64,000 bases of DNA from Solenopsis invicta (lineage: Eukaryota > Arthropoda > Insecta > Hymenoptera > Formicidae): contig NC_052676.1 of assembly GCF_016802725.1 (NCBI RefSeq), positions 5,597,433 through 5,661,432 on the forward strand. Direction: 5' to 3'. Shown here piece after piece: positions 46,510-58,089 of the stretch. Each line of letters begins with the position of its first letter. The first letter of the stretch is position 1. Both the position numbers and the translations under genes were made by a program. Below the pieces are notes generated by a model. The model saw nothing but the letters and a program-made list of their open reading frames with translations. It ran no database searches and was not told the origin of the DNA.

Positions 46510-48017
46510 TTAAATTACCGAATTCAAAAATAATAGTTTGCTCAATCGTTTCTTGCTCAGTTGATTTCTTGACTGGATCGTTGCGGTTCCCATTTTTGAG
46601 AATAATCTTTCCGCTGGAACCGATGTGCCCACAATTGACAAGTATTTTCGCGCTATTGTGTATAATGAGGGATACGTCAGTCTCATGCTCTCCCATTTCT
46701 CTAAAGGATTGTCTTCCAAGGAAGCTAATGGATTGGCCAGGTACAAGGACAGTTGGTTCTTTAGAGTAAACGCGTCTTTCTCTTTCGGTTCATAGGCCAA
46801 AATTTTGTGATTGTTCCAAATATCGCACTCAGTTTCTTTTTGATGACCATTGGATCCAAATTCATCAGAGTAGGATTCATTTATCATGTTTTGTAACTGC
46901 TTTTTGGCATTGTCCAGAGCCGTTGCATGTACAAAATGTACAGTTTTGAAGCGGGGATCTAATATAGTGGCGATAGAAATCGGTTCACTGAACTCTATTA
47001 AGCCGAACCACCTCTCAAATTCTGCTACGATAATTTCTTTCAATCTCATCGACAATGTCATCGTCTGTCTAGTCTTCGAATATTCAGCTATAGCGCACTT
47101 GATAACCGGCATTATCTTTGATATCGCAATATAGTTATCGGTTAAACATTCTTTCGCTATGAATTCCAATGGTTTCAAAAGATCTAATATTTCTTTCAAC
47201 GTGACGATCTCGTCGGCAGTCAATAGATCGGGCGTCTTATGTAAAACTTTATTAATCATGTTCCATAACTCAACGAATCGTTTTATCATGTAGAATATGT
47301 CGATCCATTTCATTTTGGCATCCAGAATGAGTTTCTTTACCTCGTTTTCAGATGTACCCGAATCAATTTGACACCGATAGAGCTCATTAGTTAAATCGGT
47401 ATTGTTTTTCAAAAACATTACGACCGACCTAACTTTGTTAATGAAATTATTAAGGTCTTCGCAGTTTTTTAGAGCATTCTCTGCCAACAAATTGATAATA
47501 TGAGCAAAACAATTCATATGCTTGTCCTGACCAAATATTTCTATGGCAGCTTTAACTATATTAGATTCATTATTAGTTACAACTGCTGTGACTTTATCAG
47601 CAGGAATGCACCATTTTAGCATAATGTTCATAATCGCAAGTACAGTCCAATCTACAGTATGTTCAAGCAATTCAATAACTTCAATGTTTCCTGATTCTAT
47701 CTTCTTCGTTCCACTTGTTACGAAATGTACGGTGAGTCCTAAGAACCTTTTGGATGACCCTGCTTCAGACCAGGTATCTATAGTAATGGTCATATGTAAA
47801 ACTTTATTCAGCTTTTGCTTAAAAATTTGGGCCATTGCGTCATATTTTTCATCAAATCTTCTTTTGATCGCATTTTTGGTAGGAATTTTGTAAAGAGGTG
47901 CCAATTTCTTCAGCAAATATTTAAATCCTTTACATTGCATAGTACTAAATGGTTGGTAATCAGTACAGATGTAGTAGAGGAAGGCATCCAATATCTCAGC
48001 TTCATGATCATCATCAT
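46510..48017 (-). CDS. hAT-like gene exon 4: transposase core and hATC domain
   Basis: 1508 nt, acceptor CTTATGTAG, TAA/TAG-free to its natural stop. It carries nearly the whole catalytic fold, including D197, the N265 substitution, the CxxH motif and the C-terminal dimerisation helix ending LLFLNSVI. No frameshift or premature stop. Confidence 0.93.
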
Positions 48018-48676
48018 CTACATAAGATACCTTATATCAAATTTATAAGAAGTTTAAGCACTTATAATTACTATTTATCAATACATATGTATTATCATTT
48101 TTTTCGATTTTCCTTTTTATAATTGTTTAATTGTCAATGTAAAAAACAATCTTACCAGAACAAGATGCCTTCCCAAATGTTGAAGCTATAAGTGATCCAC
48201 TCATTTGCTTGACAAGTGATCCTTCCTATCACAACAAACAAAAAGTAATAAAATAGAATTCAAATATATTCACAAAAGTATAAAATTGATTAAAGTACAT
48301 GTGTCTCAACTGCAGTTTCTAAACTTGTTCCAGCTCCAGCGTGTGAAGTGTTGTCAGCACTGTTCAGCCGGTGACTACAAGTGAAAGGAGACTTTATAAA
48401 ATTCATTCTTAAATATGTATAGCATAAGAGGAAATGCATTATTATTATTATTATTTATGTGTGATCAATGGACCTTATCTTCCTCATGGGCAATTTCGTT
48501 TCCTTGGGCGTGTCCTTTCTGTCCGCGGTGTTTTTTATTTTGTGTAATTTCAAGTGCGTTATCATACTGCTTGTATTGCCCCAGTGCTTGATGTAGTATG
48601 CGCATAAATTACATTGCGCTGTGTTCACATTTATTTTCTTGAAATGAAGCCACATCTTATTACTATTACGATGCAT
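46510..48676 (-). CDS. BED-finger hAT-transposase-like protein, intact four-exon gene, 618 codons
   Basis: Minus-strand exons 48676-48474, 48374-48299, 48225-48156 and 48017-46510. Phases chain correctly (2, 0, 1), joining to one open frame of 618 residues plus stop. Introns are only 99, 73 and 138 bp. Domains seen: a BED zinc finger (W9, F12, C22, C25, H41, H45), a short linker, an acidic run (DDDDHEAE, 117-124), an RNase-H-like core with TIDTWSEAG (D197) and CFAHIINLL (C286, H289), and a C-terminal hATC dimerisation region with NPLEKWESM and VPAERLFSKMG (E586). The position normally occupied by the second catalytic Asp (TDNxSN) reads VTNNESNI (N265). No terminal inverted repeats or target duplication were found. 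It could be a domesticated gene (as DREF/ZBED1) or a freshly inactivated transposon; I favour domestication moderately. Confidence 0.85.
48474..48676 (-). CDS. hAT-like gene exon 1: BED zinc finger
   Basis: Starts at ATG 48676 (MHRNSNKMWLHF) and ends at ATAAG|GTCC, a weak donor. It holds the complete BED finger: aromatic W-x2-F, C-x2-C and H-x3-H, expected to bind DNA. An in-frame upstream TTG at 48700 is not needed. Confidence 0.8.
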
Positions 48677-48839
48677 TTTTAAAGTAATCGATATGAACAA
48701 ACAGTTGCGACCAATATATTGTTTTTTCCTTTCTAAGATTTTTCTATTCCTTCAGAATACGATACACTGTGCTTAACCTATCTTCTGTTTTTCTTCTGGA
48801 GAAATAACATGAACGTAGCAACGAGTGAAATCAAGCGCT

Positions 48840-48880
48840 GCCACGCCATCTAGAAGTATCGATATTCGATATCGCCGTCG
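48840..48880 (-). promoter_or_regulatory. DRE-type site upstream of the hAT-like gene
   Basis: TATCGATA at 48857-48864 exactly matches the Drosophila DRE core-promoter motif (bound by DREF, itself a BED/hAT-derived protein). It is followed closely by TTCGATATCG. The site is about 180 bp 5' of the ATG, a plausible promoter position. Confidence 0.45.
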
Positions 48881-49302
48881 AGCGAATAAGCATGCGAGTG
48901 TCGATATTTTTAAACATTTAATAACTTCAACGCGAGCATTGATGGCGTTGATAGGCCGCCTTTGCTTATTGCTTTCTTCGGGATAGCCAATCGGAAATTG
49001 CACCGGACATCTACAAATTTATTGGATGCTTTCAGTGTTACAATGTGCAATGGGTGTATTCAGTACTGCAATCGCTCACTGAGCGTCAAAGTAATAGTTG
49101 AATGTGATTGGTTCTTACCTTTAGATCCAACCAATATAAGGATATATATTCGATGGAAATAGTGTCGCAATTTAAATATAACGCAGCATTTTAAAGTATA
49201 ATGGTTAAAACATTAAAAGCGAAGTATTGAAATACTTTTTATATTAATAAAACATCTAATTTACGTAAAATTATTTAAGTAAATTACATATGTTATTTAT
49301 AT

Positions 49303-49930
49303 TAGAATTGGGCAGTAAATACAGTTAAAAATATAGAAGTTGAGTGATAGAGTTAAAAAGTTAATAACTTGTAATTTAACTTATTTATATCAAATGAGTT
49401 AATTTTTAACTTCAATTATACCGCGTTCATGGCGACGCTCTACGCATCTTTTGATTAGGTGGGGGGGATTCGAGCGCGTTACTCAGTGCCGTATGCATTA
49501 TTGTCATACACTCGACGGACCTCGACGCACAATCTCTGTGAATCGAATAAGTGAAATTTCCTATTTTCATGCCTAAATTTTTTTTATTGCATAAATTATT
49601 TTCATAAAAACTGTTGGGAAACGCAGTATCGCTGTTCATGATTCGATTAATTGTCGAATATAACACGTTAGAATTTATACGCGCGGGATCTTTGCCGGCT
49701 ACAGTCGACCTGAGGTCCCGGGCTGTGGGGTTTAGCGGTGTGGAGAGGGTAAAGTAGGCGTGACATCTGACTGAACCGGACGTAAACGTGTTTATTCCGT
49801 GGTAATTTTTTCCGTGAACGCAGATAATTATTTTAAACATATTAACTTTTTAATTTATTAACTTTTTATTAATAAGTTAAAATTTTTTTTATTTTTTAGA
49901 AAAGTTAATATTTCTTTCTTCTATAAAATA
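49303..49930. mobile_element. Probable hAT-derived repeat, copy 5, with GC-rich insert
   Basis: The left edge (TAGAATTGGGCAGTAAATAC) and TTAACTTTTTA-rich outer portions resemble the other hAT copies. The right boundary is unresolved. Confidence 0.4.
49419..49832. mobile_element. GC-richer insertion with a 137-codon frame
   Basis: Sits inside AT-rich hAT-like sequence with short inverted ends (CGCGTTCATGG at the left, CTGCGTTCACGG in reverse complement at the right). A minus-strand frame (49427-49840) covers it almost fully (MFKIIICVHGKNYHGI...), but I recognise no family. Confidence 0.35.
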
Positions 49931-50527
49931 TTTTGAACAATGTTGGACAATTGGCTTTCGTATCACATCTATGTAAAATGATTATTGTGGAAGTGTAAAA
50001 GGTTTAGCAGTTATTTCATACGAGTAAAGAGATAGTAAAGGATGGAGCAAAGTAGAAGTGTTTAGCTTTTGTATTCTTTGATGTCTTGTACATCTCGTGT
50101 TTGGGAATTCTTTTAGCGCATGAATTAATGCTGCAGTCACATATAGATGCTCTGTGACTGTGAGAGACAGCACTTGTGCCTGTGCAGAGCACACAAAGTG
50201 CACATATTTGCACTACTGATATCTGTGCGTATTATAACCTTTCCGAAATTGAATTATTATTTGTACATATTATATATTTGTCATTCTTTAAGCTTTGTAA
50301 ACATATTTCACAAGTTATTTTGACATTTTACGTTTTATTTATAAGTATTACTTATAAATTATCTACGCGCTGTATATCCCACACATAAGTAGCCGTTATC
50401 CCATCTTTATAAGATACATGATAAAAATACAAAAGTTTTAAAGTTTTTCAAATATAAGAAAATAAATATTTCGTCTAACATTCTAATTTTTTAATAGTAG
50501 TAGTCATATAGTATGAGGTTTTAATTA

Positions 50528-50711
50528 CCCAGTCGGCACACAGATTAAAAAAAAAATTAAAAAAGAATTCAGACTTATGTCATCAATTTAGTGTTCATTT
50601 TGAAATGCAGGAAGAATTCTTTTTTCGAAAAGAGTTCTTTTTGCATTTGAAAATGAATTTTGAATGATGACATAAATCTGAATTCTTTTTGAATTCTCTG
50701 TGCCGTCTGGG
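50528..50711. mobile_element. MITE with CCCAGNCGGCACA ends and TA flanks
   Basis: Left CCCAGTCGGCACACAG, right in reverse complement CCCAGACGGCACAGAG. The inner arms share GAATTCAGA(C/T)TTATGTCATC. 184 bp, nearly all inverted repeat. Confidence 0.7.
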
Positions 50712-50719
50712 TAGTATAG

Positions 50720-52980
50720 TTCATATTCTTTAAACACAGTTAATAATATTTGTTAAATTAAATTTTAGGTAAATATGGCATATATACACGACAGAGTTAT
50801 TTTTAGAGAATATTTAAAAAGATTTAGAAGCAAGTAGATTTTTGCGAGTCATTTTGTTTTGAAACATTACTATTTTAGTATTTTATTTTTGGATTTATAT
50901 TATGCTAAATTCATGTATCAATATATGTACTTAAAAGAACAATCAACAATCATTACAATTCCTTAGACATCCTTATGTATGCGCGAGTCGAACTTTATCG
51001 ATTTACAAAGGATTTACATAATGATATTTTTTTATTCAAAAGTCAACTGTTAATGCTAATTAGCTGAGATCAAGGCTGACCAATATTTGAAATTCGAAGT
51101 AGCCATTTTTGAGGTCAGCAAACACACTTGCTTTACAAATCAGCGGTGCTCAGTTGATCGAGCAGCTGAGCTAATTGGTGAATGATTTGAGGTATGCACG
51201 TTGATACACTTGTTCGCGAAACGTGATAGCTTTGAACGCGGTAGTGATGTTCAAATAAATGTTTTCATTCTCAGAAGACTCAAAATTATAAAATAATATG
51301 CATTCTTAAAGTTCCTCAGGTATTTTCAGATTTTCACACAAACATTGTTCACAGTTTTTGAAATTTTTCAGTATTCTTCAGGTTTTTAGACAATTTTAGT
51401 TTCTTAACGCTTTTCTTAGAAATCTTTACTTGTAAACTTGTAAAAATCTTCAAAAATCTCTTTTAAATCTTTCAATAATTTTGAAATGTCAGATATTTTG
51501 AGAAAGAATTTTTTTTTCCTATTTAAAGAGTAAAGAATTTTTAAAAATCTATGCAAGATTTAGAGATGTCATTACTTTTTAATAGCTTTCTTAATTGTTT
51601 CTGGAGAATTCTTGTGATACTGGAAGAAACCTTAGTAACTTAATTCTCAATAATTTGTACATATTCTGAGAATATACGGAGAATCGGAAAAGGCTCTGAA
51701 GCTCTGTACACATTTGTGTCGCGTGTTATCAGCCGTTCTATGAGAACCACCAATGATAGCAGGCCGTCCACCTAGAGATAAGGCCCCGGAGTCCACAAAA
51801 ATGCGTCTATTTAGTATTCATCTCGCTCTCATGGTCGTCGCGGAATAAAACCTCCCTCTCCCTTTTCCTCCCTCTTTCGAATGTGTTTTCTTCGCATAAT
51901 CAAATCGCACGCAGATGCGTAGTTTCGATACAGTTTTGCAAGCCTTATGCAGTGGCTATGTTGTCGTTACAATTATATGAAGCAGGTAAAATCATGATTT
52001 TCTTCAAATTAAGTCGTTTTTATATTGATAGTCTGATGCATCAAATTGTGGCAAAATTTAGAAGTGCCTATAGGATTTTTGACATTTCGAAGAATTTAAT
52101 TTAATTTGAATGTAATTCTATTAAGAATTACATTCAGTGAATTGAATGTAATTAATTAATCGATAATATAAATATATAGTTGTTTTTTTCGAGTTTACTA
52201 TTTGATAACTTAGTCTGAAATAATTTTATTGTCGACAACATTAGATTGTAGATATTCTTGATGATCATGCAAGATTTTATACGAATAAAAACAGATTGAG
52301 TTCAGGTCTTTTCTACACGTGTAGCAAATGTGCATAAATAAAAAAATATTTGAATAAATAAAGTCATAATGAAAATAATTTGCCTGGTATAAATGCTCAT
52401 CACTCAGATCGTATCGATCGATCGATGTAACGAAGCCAGCAGCGCGTATTGTATTTGCATCTATATTCATGCATGCGTGCATGTGTGTGCGCGTGCATGT
52501 GTGTGTATGCGTGCATGACGAACGTCTCGTAGTGCAAGCACCGAATAACAATTAAGCCGTAAAAGCGCGACGATAAATAAGCAAGACGGGTCATCGTCCA
52601 GCGGTAGACGAGATTCACGTTCAACGAGCCGTGCTAGAATCGCCAACATACGTGCACACGCGGACACCATGACGCCGACGTTATTCCAATAGCATAAAAA
52701 TATCAATGTTATCGAGCTTTGATATTTGTTAGTTCTAATCTCAAAGAATGAGTATTTCAAATATCGTCATATTGTTATTACCGTTCCGATGATTCAAAAT
52801 AACTAAAAATATAATACTTCCTACACATGATTGGACAAAAATGTCCAGCGCATTTCTTTTCTTTTCTTAACTAGATAATGGTCTATATTCTCTTCTAAAA
52901 AAAGTTTGGTATCTAAAAATGTGGTCAAAGACGTTATTTTCACGTTAAAGTGACGACGAGTAACGTCAGCTTGGGTCATC
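50720..52980. other. Gene-free stretch
   Basis: AT-rich with a small perfect palindrome at 52107-52136 (TGAATGTAATTCT arms) and a GT/CA/GCAT-rich simple patch (52465-52515). The minus-strand frame at 52467-52760 has no recognisable domain. Confidence 0.5.
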
Positions 52981-53024
52981 TGAGTGGGGATTAGGTTTGG
53001 TGCTTTAGTTTGTGCATGTCATTT

Positions 53025-53172
53025 CACGGAAAAAAAAGACCGTAACAGCAGTTACAGTTAGTTGCAGCAGCAAAAACCTCTATGTAGTAGTTAAATTTTA
53101 GCTATATACAATTGAAATTTAACTACCACATATAGATTTCTGCTGCTGCAACTAATCTTTTTTTTTCCAGTG
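53025..53172. mobile_element. Hairpin MITE with CACTGGAAAAAAA ends
   Basis: Left CACGGAAAAAAAAGACCGTA, right in reverse complement CACTGGAAAAAAAAAGATTA. The arms continue through AGTTGCAGCAGC and TAGTTAAATTT to a short loop. 148 bp. Confidence 0.7.
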
Positions 53173-53599
53173 TTTTTCCTTTGTTATCCAGGGCGTTTCG
53201 GAAAACTGCTTTGGAGCACACGTGATACACTCTGTCGTGTATAGAATGATTATACCTGGACAGTCTTATCTTTTCTTTATTTTTAGGAAGAAATTTCATT
53301 TCTCTGATTTCAGCTATAATTACTTATACAAAATTTAAATTTCTTTTTTCAAATTAACAATCGTATAAATACTTTCTGGAGATGCTAAAATATGCATAAG
53401 AGTCACTAAAGAATTTTAAGTAATGCAAATTAACTCAAACGCCCTGATGAGAAAATTTAACAGCCTAGTGCGCAGAGAAGGTGTCTAAAAACAACAATGT
53501 GAGCAGAACGTTAATCTTTTGTTTGTTTTATGATATACTCGAGATAGTTATCGTAGACAAAAGTATCGTTACCTAATATTATGATATAGTATCATCGCA

Positions 53600-53600
<1 letters not shown>

Positions 53601-53630
<30 letters not shown>

Positions 53631-53631
53631 G
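53601..53631. repeat. (CT)n microsatellite
   Basis: About 15 CT dinucleotides at the left edge of the 53.6-54.0-kb GC-richer patch. Confidence 0.9.
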
Positions 53632-53969
53632 GATTAAGAATAATAAATTTATATAAGTTGTCCAGTATGACGTGAAACATCTGGGGAAACACGCTCGTCC
53701 GTGATCGATTTTTCGCAAAAACTCGTCACAGGTTTTCCATGTGACCCATCGTCGAAGCGACCGGTAATCGTCTAGCGTGACTAATGGGGCTAGCAAGCTT
53801 ACAGACGTTTACCGCGCTATCAGCGAGTGTCTAGTTCCTCCGTGGTGGGTGCTCGTACACGTGCGTACGTATATGTGTAGCGAATAATTGAACGGTAGGC
53901 GCGTGTAAAGAGCGGGAGGGGCAAGAAGAGAGAAACGGTGGAGGAGGAGGAGAAGAACGAGCAACAAAC

Positions 53970-54032
53970 ATGTCGTTGAGCGCGATTGTCTTGCGCACAT
54001 TGGACTTTATTGCATTCGTTTTGCCTTGCCGC
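53970..54032 (+). CDS. Candidate first coding exon, unidentified, membrane-protein-like
   Basis: ATG in a good context (CAAACATGT), then 21 codons, MSLSAIVLRTLDFIAFVLPC plus R, ending in phase 0 at a good donor CGC|GTGAGA. A GC/GA-rich leader with CACGTGCG motifs precedes it. The hydrophobic stretch suggests the first membrane helix or signal anchor of a multi-pass protein. Too short to rule out chance; no second exon identified. Confidence 0.4.
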
Positions 54033-57000
54033 GTGAGAACGATGGAATGATCGCAGGGTGACGGGGAAAGGATAAACTCGAATTATTCATATTTAGGCAA
54101 GATTATAAGGCAGTTGAATGAAACGTTTATATCTGTAAAGTTCATCTTAGTAAATCTGACTAGTATATTTGCATAACGTAGTGCATTCAAATATGGTTTG
54201 ATACTCGCGATGGTTCAGATGTGAGGGACTTTGGTTGTGATGTGTGCCTATGTGTAACATAAATCTATGTATGTAATTATATGCAGGATGTTTTTAGTCC
54301 ACCCTCTTTTTCTCAGAAACAAATAGTGGTTGAAAAATGTGAGGAAAAATTTTTTCATTATCAAAGCTTATCTAAACTATGTAACAATGGTATTCTGGGT
54401 TTTCTGGGAACTACCGGAAGTAGTATAAACCAGAGCTATATAAAATTTTAAATAGGAATATATATATAAGAGTCAAGTGGGATATTGTCTTGGGTAAGTT
54501 TTTTAAAAATAAATACAATTTTTTTGTTAAAACTATTTTTTTACACTACTTTACGAGAAAAAATGAGGAAGTGTCACAATTTATGAATCATCTATTCTTC
54601 TGTATGTATGTATGTATATATATGTGCGTGTGTATGTGTGTAAATTATATTACAATATATACAGGATGTTCTGTAAAGACAATGCTTACCCCTTTGCAAC
54701 ATGCACTTGTCTATCAGCCCAATTTTAACGAAACTTGATACTCGGAAGTTTTTTTGGGTCGTCGAATTCGAAATCTGAATTTGAAAATTAAAAAATTGAA
54801 GATATAAAAAGATGTAAAAAATATATAAAAAATTGTAAGTTGTAAGAAATTGAATAGAGAAATGTGACATACGAGTATATCACTATGTTGCAAAGAGTTA
54901 AGGACACATTCCCGACATTATTTCCAGACGAAAATTGTAATATTAAAATATCGAAACTGTAATGATTTTCGAGATATTTGAAATTAATGAATCAAGTAGC
55001 TTAAAATTTGTATATTCAGATATCATACGCACAATACTGAAGACGAAAGTTGATTTTTGCCTCTATTATTCAATATTGATGTAAAGATTATACGTGTCAT
55101 TATGTTGTTACTCATTGTTGTTGTTACGGTCTGTATGTAATTATACACTCATATACATAAACACACAATTTAAATGTTTTTGTGAAGATTTATATAAATG
55201 AGATCTATTTTTAAACCGTTTACTACTATTTATTTACTTTAACTCAACTTTTGCATCAAATTATATCGTATTAATAGTTTGAGTAACCTTAACTGAGCAT
55301 TTTTCTATATTATATTAGGCATTGTATTTTAATTACGTCAGCACTTTAAATTTACGCCAGCCTAATTTAATAAATAATTTATTAATGATACGCGACTGAT
55401 ATAATTAATACTTAGTTAACGGGACAGCAAGCAAGCATATAAATATCTAAGATCCGATAGAAGCGTAAAAACATTTTATTTACAGCTTTTTTTATTCTTT
55501 TTCTTTTTTACACTTATTATCTCTCTGCCACGTGTCGACTACTTCGTATAATTTAATTTCAATCTCTGTTTGGAAAGAGACAGATATAGTCGGGGAAACT
55601 AGTATTAACTAGATAATCTTGAGATACACGTTGCGAAATTAATCTTCTCGAAGGTGAGAGGGTGCAATTTTTCAAACATCCCATAGACACGCTAACGAAG
55701 CGGCTAAATTAATGGCAACGCCAACAAATAATTTTCAGTCACCGTATTCCCACGTTTTTCAGATCGGTGTCTCTGGTTTCCGTGACGACTGAGATAACAA
55801 TAACGATAAATAATAATAAACATACCTACACGCTTGGCATGGCGCGTCAGTGTCCGTGCGAGCCATCGCACTGCGCAGATCGTGGAATGCTCGAGCCGCC
55901 GCCACGGTGTTTCGTGACGAGCGAATTCCGATTCCGAAAGTCCGCAAATCGATTATTATCAAAAAATAAAAAAAAAACTCGGAAGAAAAACCGCTATTTA
56001 AATGGCGTTGTTGTTAAACCGGTATATTCAGATCGCAAAAAAAAGTGCGGTCGCGGATTAACTACCGAGTGGGATCGGCAAATGTGAAATTGTGACTGTG
56101 CAGGGAATTTCCTTTCCCACTTCTCCCGTTGATCTATGGGTTTTCGTATCCAATGACGCATCTCGCATGGTAATCCCGCGGTGATCAAAACTGCCGTACA
56201 CCATACAAAATTTTTCCATTGTTATGTAACACCTAGGAGTTGTCGATTTACCGGAATCATTATTTTATTGTGTAACCATCTCGCTAAATTATACATACGG
56301 AGTGATCGCTTTGGGTTGGATAGCAGCTGTTATGCGTTACTTTTTACACCGTCGAACGAAAGTTTGAAACCTGTACGTTCACTTTCGAGCTCTTGTTATT
56401 CAAGGGGAGAAAAAATTTTTTAACGGAAAAGTTCCACCGAGAATATCCTTTCTCCTCGTCGAGTCTCCGATGCTATCTCTAGGTGCAGTTGCTTCTTTTT
56501 CCTGTACCTTGTACATTCGTGTTGTGCCAATCAGCTAGCAGGTGCGGAAGGAGGGCTAGGCGAAGAGATCTAAGGATCGCTAAAAATAAAAAAACTCGTG
56601 GGATGATAGTTTCATGTATAAATAGCAATTACAATAGATTATCTAACAGATTGATAACCGCGCTATCGCGACGCATCTTGTATTAAGTCGCTACGCGGGT
56701 CAGAAATGATCCGCGGATTGTAAACTTATAATCGACCTTTGACGTCACGCAATCGACGCCACACGATCGTGACGTGTTCGAAACGAGCGCGTGCATGCCC
56801 GCGCGCGCGTGCACGCGCGTGTTAATCGATCACGCTCGTTTCGATTATCTAATCGTCGTGCGCCGTTGGCGGAACGAAATTCTCTCACGGCCCACGAAGA
56901 TTCGGATGAAAATTGGCGATTTATATATAAGTCGTGTTTTGAGAAGGACAAAGCCACGCCGCATTCGTGTCCAATCGTCCTTTTAAAGCGTGCGCGCGCG

Positions 57001-57080
57001 CACACGATCGACCTCGAAGAAAACGCCACCGTGGAGTTGCGTAATTTGAATTTCGGCGCACTCGCGTTCCGCAAAACGTA
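54033..57080. other. No firm gene
   Basis: Simple TGTA repeats at 54600-54645. A GC-richer patch at 56700-57080 has a perfect CRE (TGACGTCA, 56740-56747) and alternating GCGCGC/CACGCG tracts. Frames at 55767-56087 and 56791-57081 are unrecognised and probably compositional. Confidence 0.4.
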
Positions 57081-57084
57081 ACAT

Positions 57085-57202
57085 CTGTTTTTTTTTTAGT
57101 TAAACTGGATGCACTAGTTCAGAGTTTATCTCTCTTCTTCCAATGTGGAGGAAAAGCGATAAACTGTGAGCTAATGCAACCAGTTCAACTAAAAAAAAAC
57201 GG
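57085..57202. mobile_element. Hairpin MITE family C, copy 1
   Basis: Left CTGTTTTTTTTTAGTTAAAC then TGG, right in reverse complement CCGTTTTTTTTTAGTTGAAC then TGG. Inner arms share GAGTTTATC / GATAAACTGTG around a TTCCAATGTGG loop. The same element is at 63.47 kb. Confidence 0.65.
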
Positions 57203-57250
57203 GAGGACCTTTTAGGACTTTATAATCAGAGTGTGGGCATTAGATAATAA

Positions 57251-57717
57251 CCCTATAAACGCTAAAATATTCGTAGAATATTATATGAATATTATTAAAA
57301 ATAAAAATAAAAATAAAATAATATTCCGAGAAGATTATTCTGACAATATAATATTTTTTAATATTATAAGAATATTGTATTGTGATGTTATATGCCCATT
57401 TTATTTATATAATATTCGTATATATATTATGTTATTTCAACATCTGTGGAAAATATGAAAATATTCTACAAATAATATTTTTGTTTAAAAATTAATGTAA
57501 ATTATACATAAAACGTTCATAAACTTTATAATTGTTACATTTAAAAGTTATAATATTCTTAATAATTTAAAGTATTGAAATAAATAATATTTAATTCTCA
57601 TATTATAATCATAGAATGTTCATATGATATTAGGAGTGGACATATAACTAATTTTTATTAATATTAAAAAATATTTCAGAAATATTATTTAATATTAAAT
57701 AATATTGTAGCGCGTAT
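57251..57717. mobile_element. MITE family B, copy 2
   Basis: Starts CCCTATAAACGCTAAAATAT and ends AATATTGTAGCGCGTATAG. Collinear with 42671-43122 over its whole length, with point differences and small indels. Confidence 0.65.
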
Positions 57718-58036
57718 AGAAAACTGATTGGTCTGATATTTTTCATCAATTCACATCAGTTATGTGAAATTAATTTTTGTAATTCTTCCGAGGCATTTTT
57801 CATTTTTTTGTACGTGTCCAAATTTGAGATAGAATAATTCAAAATTGAAAATTTACTTGGGTTTTTAAATTCCCAGTTGATTTATGGATGGGAAAGGAAA
57901 GAAAAAATTCCATTACTTACTTTTTATCATATTTATATGTTTAGCAGAAACTATAAAGTTAGTAGACTGTTACAAATTTTTTCAAATTTTATAACACATT
58001 CTAAAGCGCCATTACAAAGTAAGATAAAACATCTTT

Positions 58037-58039
<3 letters not shown>

Positions 58040-58087
<48 letters not shown>
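58040..58087. repeat. (CT)n microsatellite
   Basis: About 23 uninterrupted CT dinucleotides, the longest simple repeat in the window. Confidence 0.95.

Positions 58088-58089
<2 letters not shown>

Noticed and set aside
46543..47893. Plus-strand frames opposite the hAT-like gene
   Set aside because: Shadows of the transposase coding strand.
52560..52660. tRNA-like stretch TCCAGCGGTAGACGAG
   Set aside because: No acceptor stem, anticodon arm or B-box in the right spacing.
54290..54760. ACAGGATGTT motifs (about 54285 and 54660) as possible transposon ends
   Set aside because: Same-orientation motifs without inverted partners; could be decayed element ends but not supportable.
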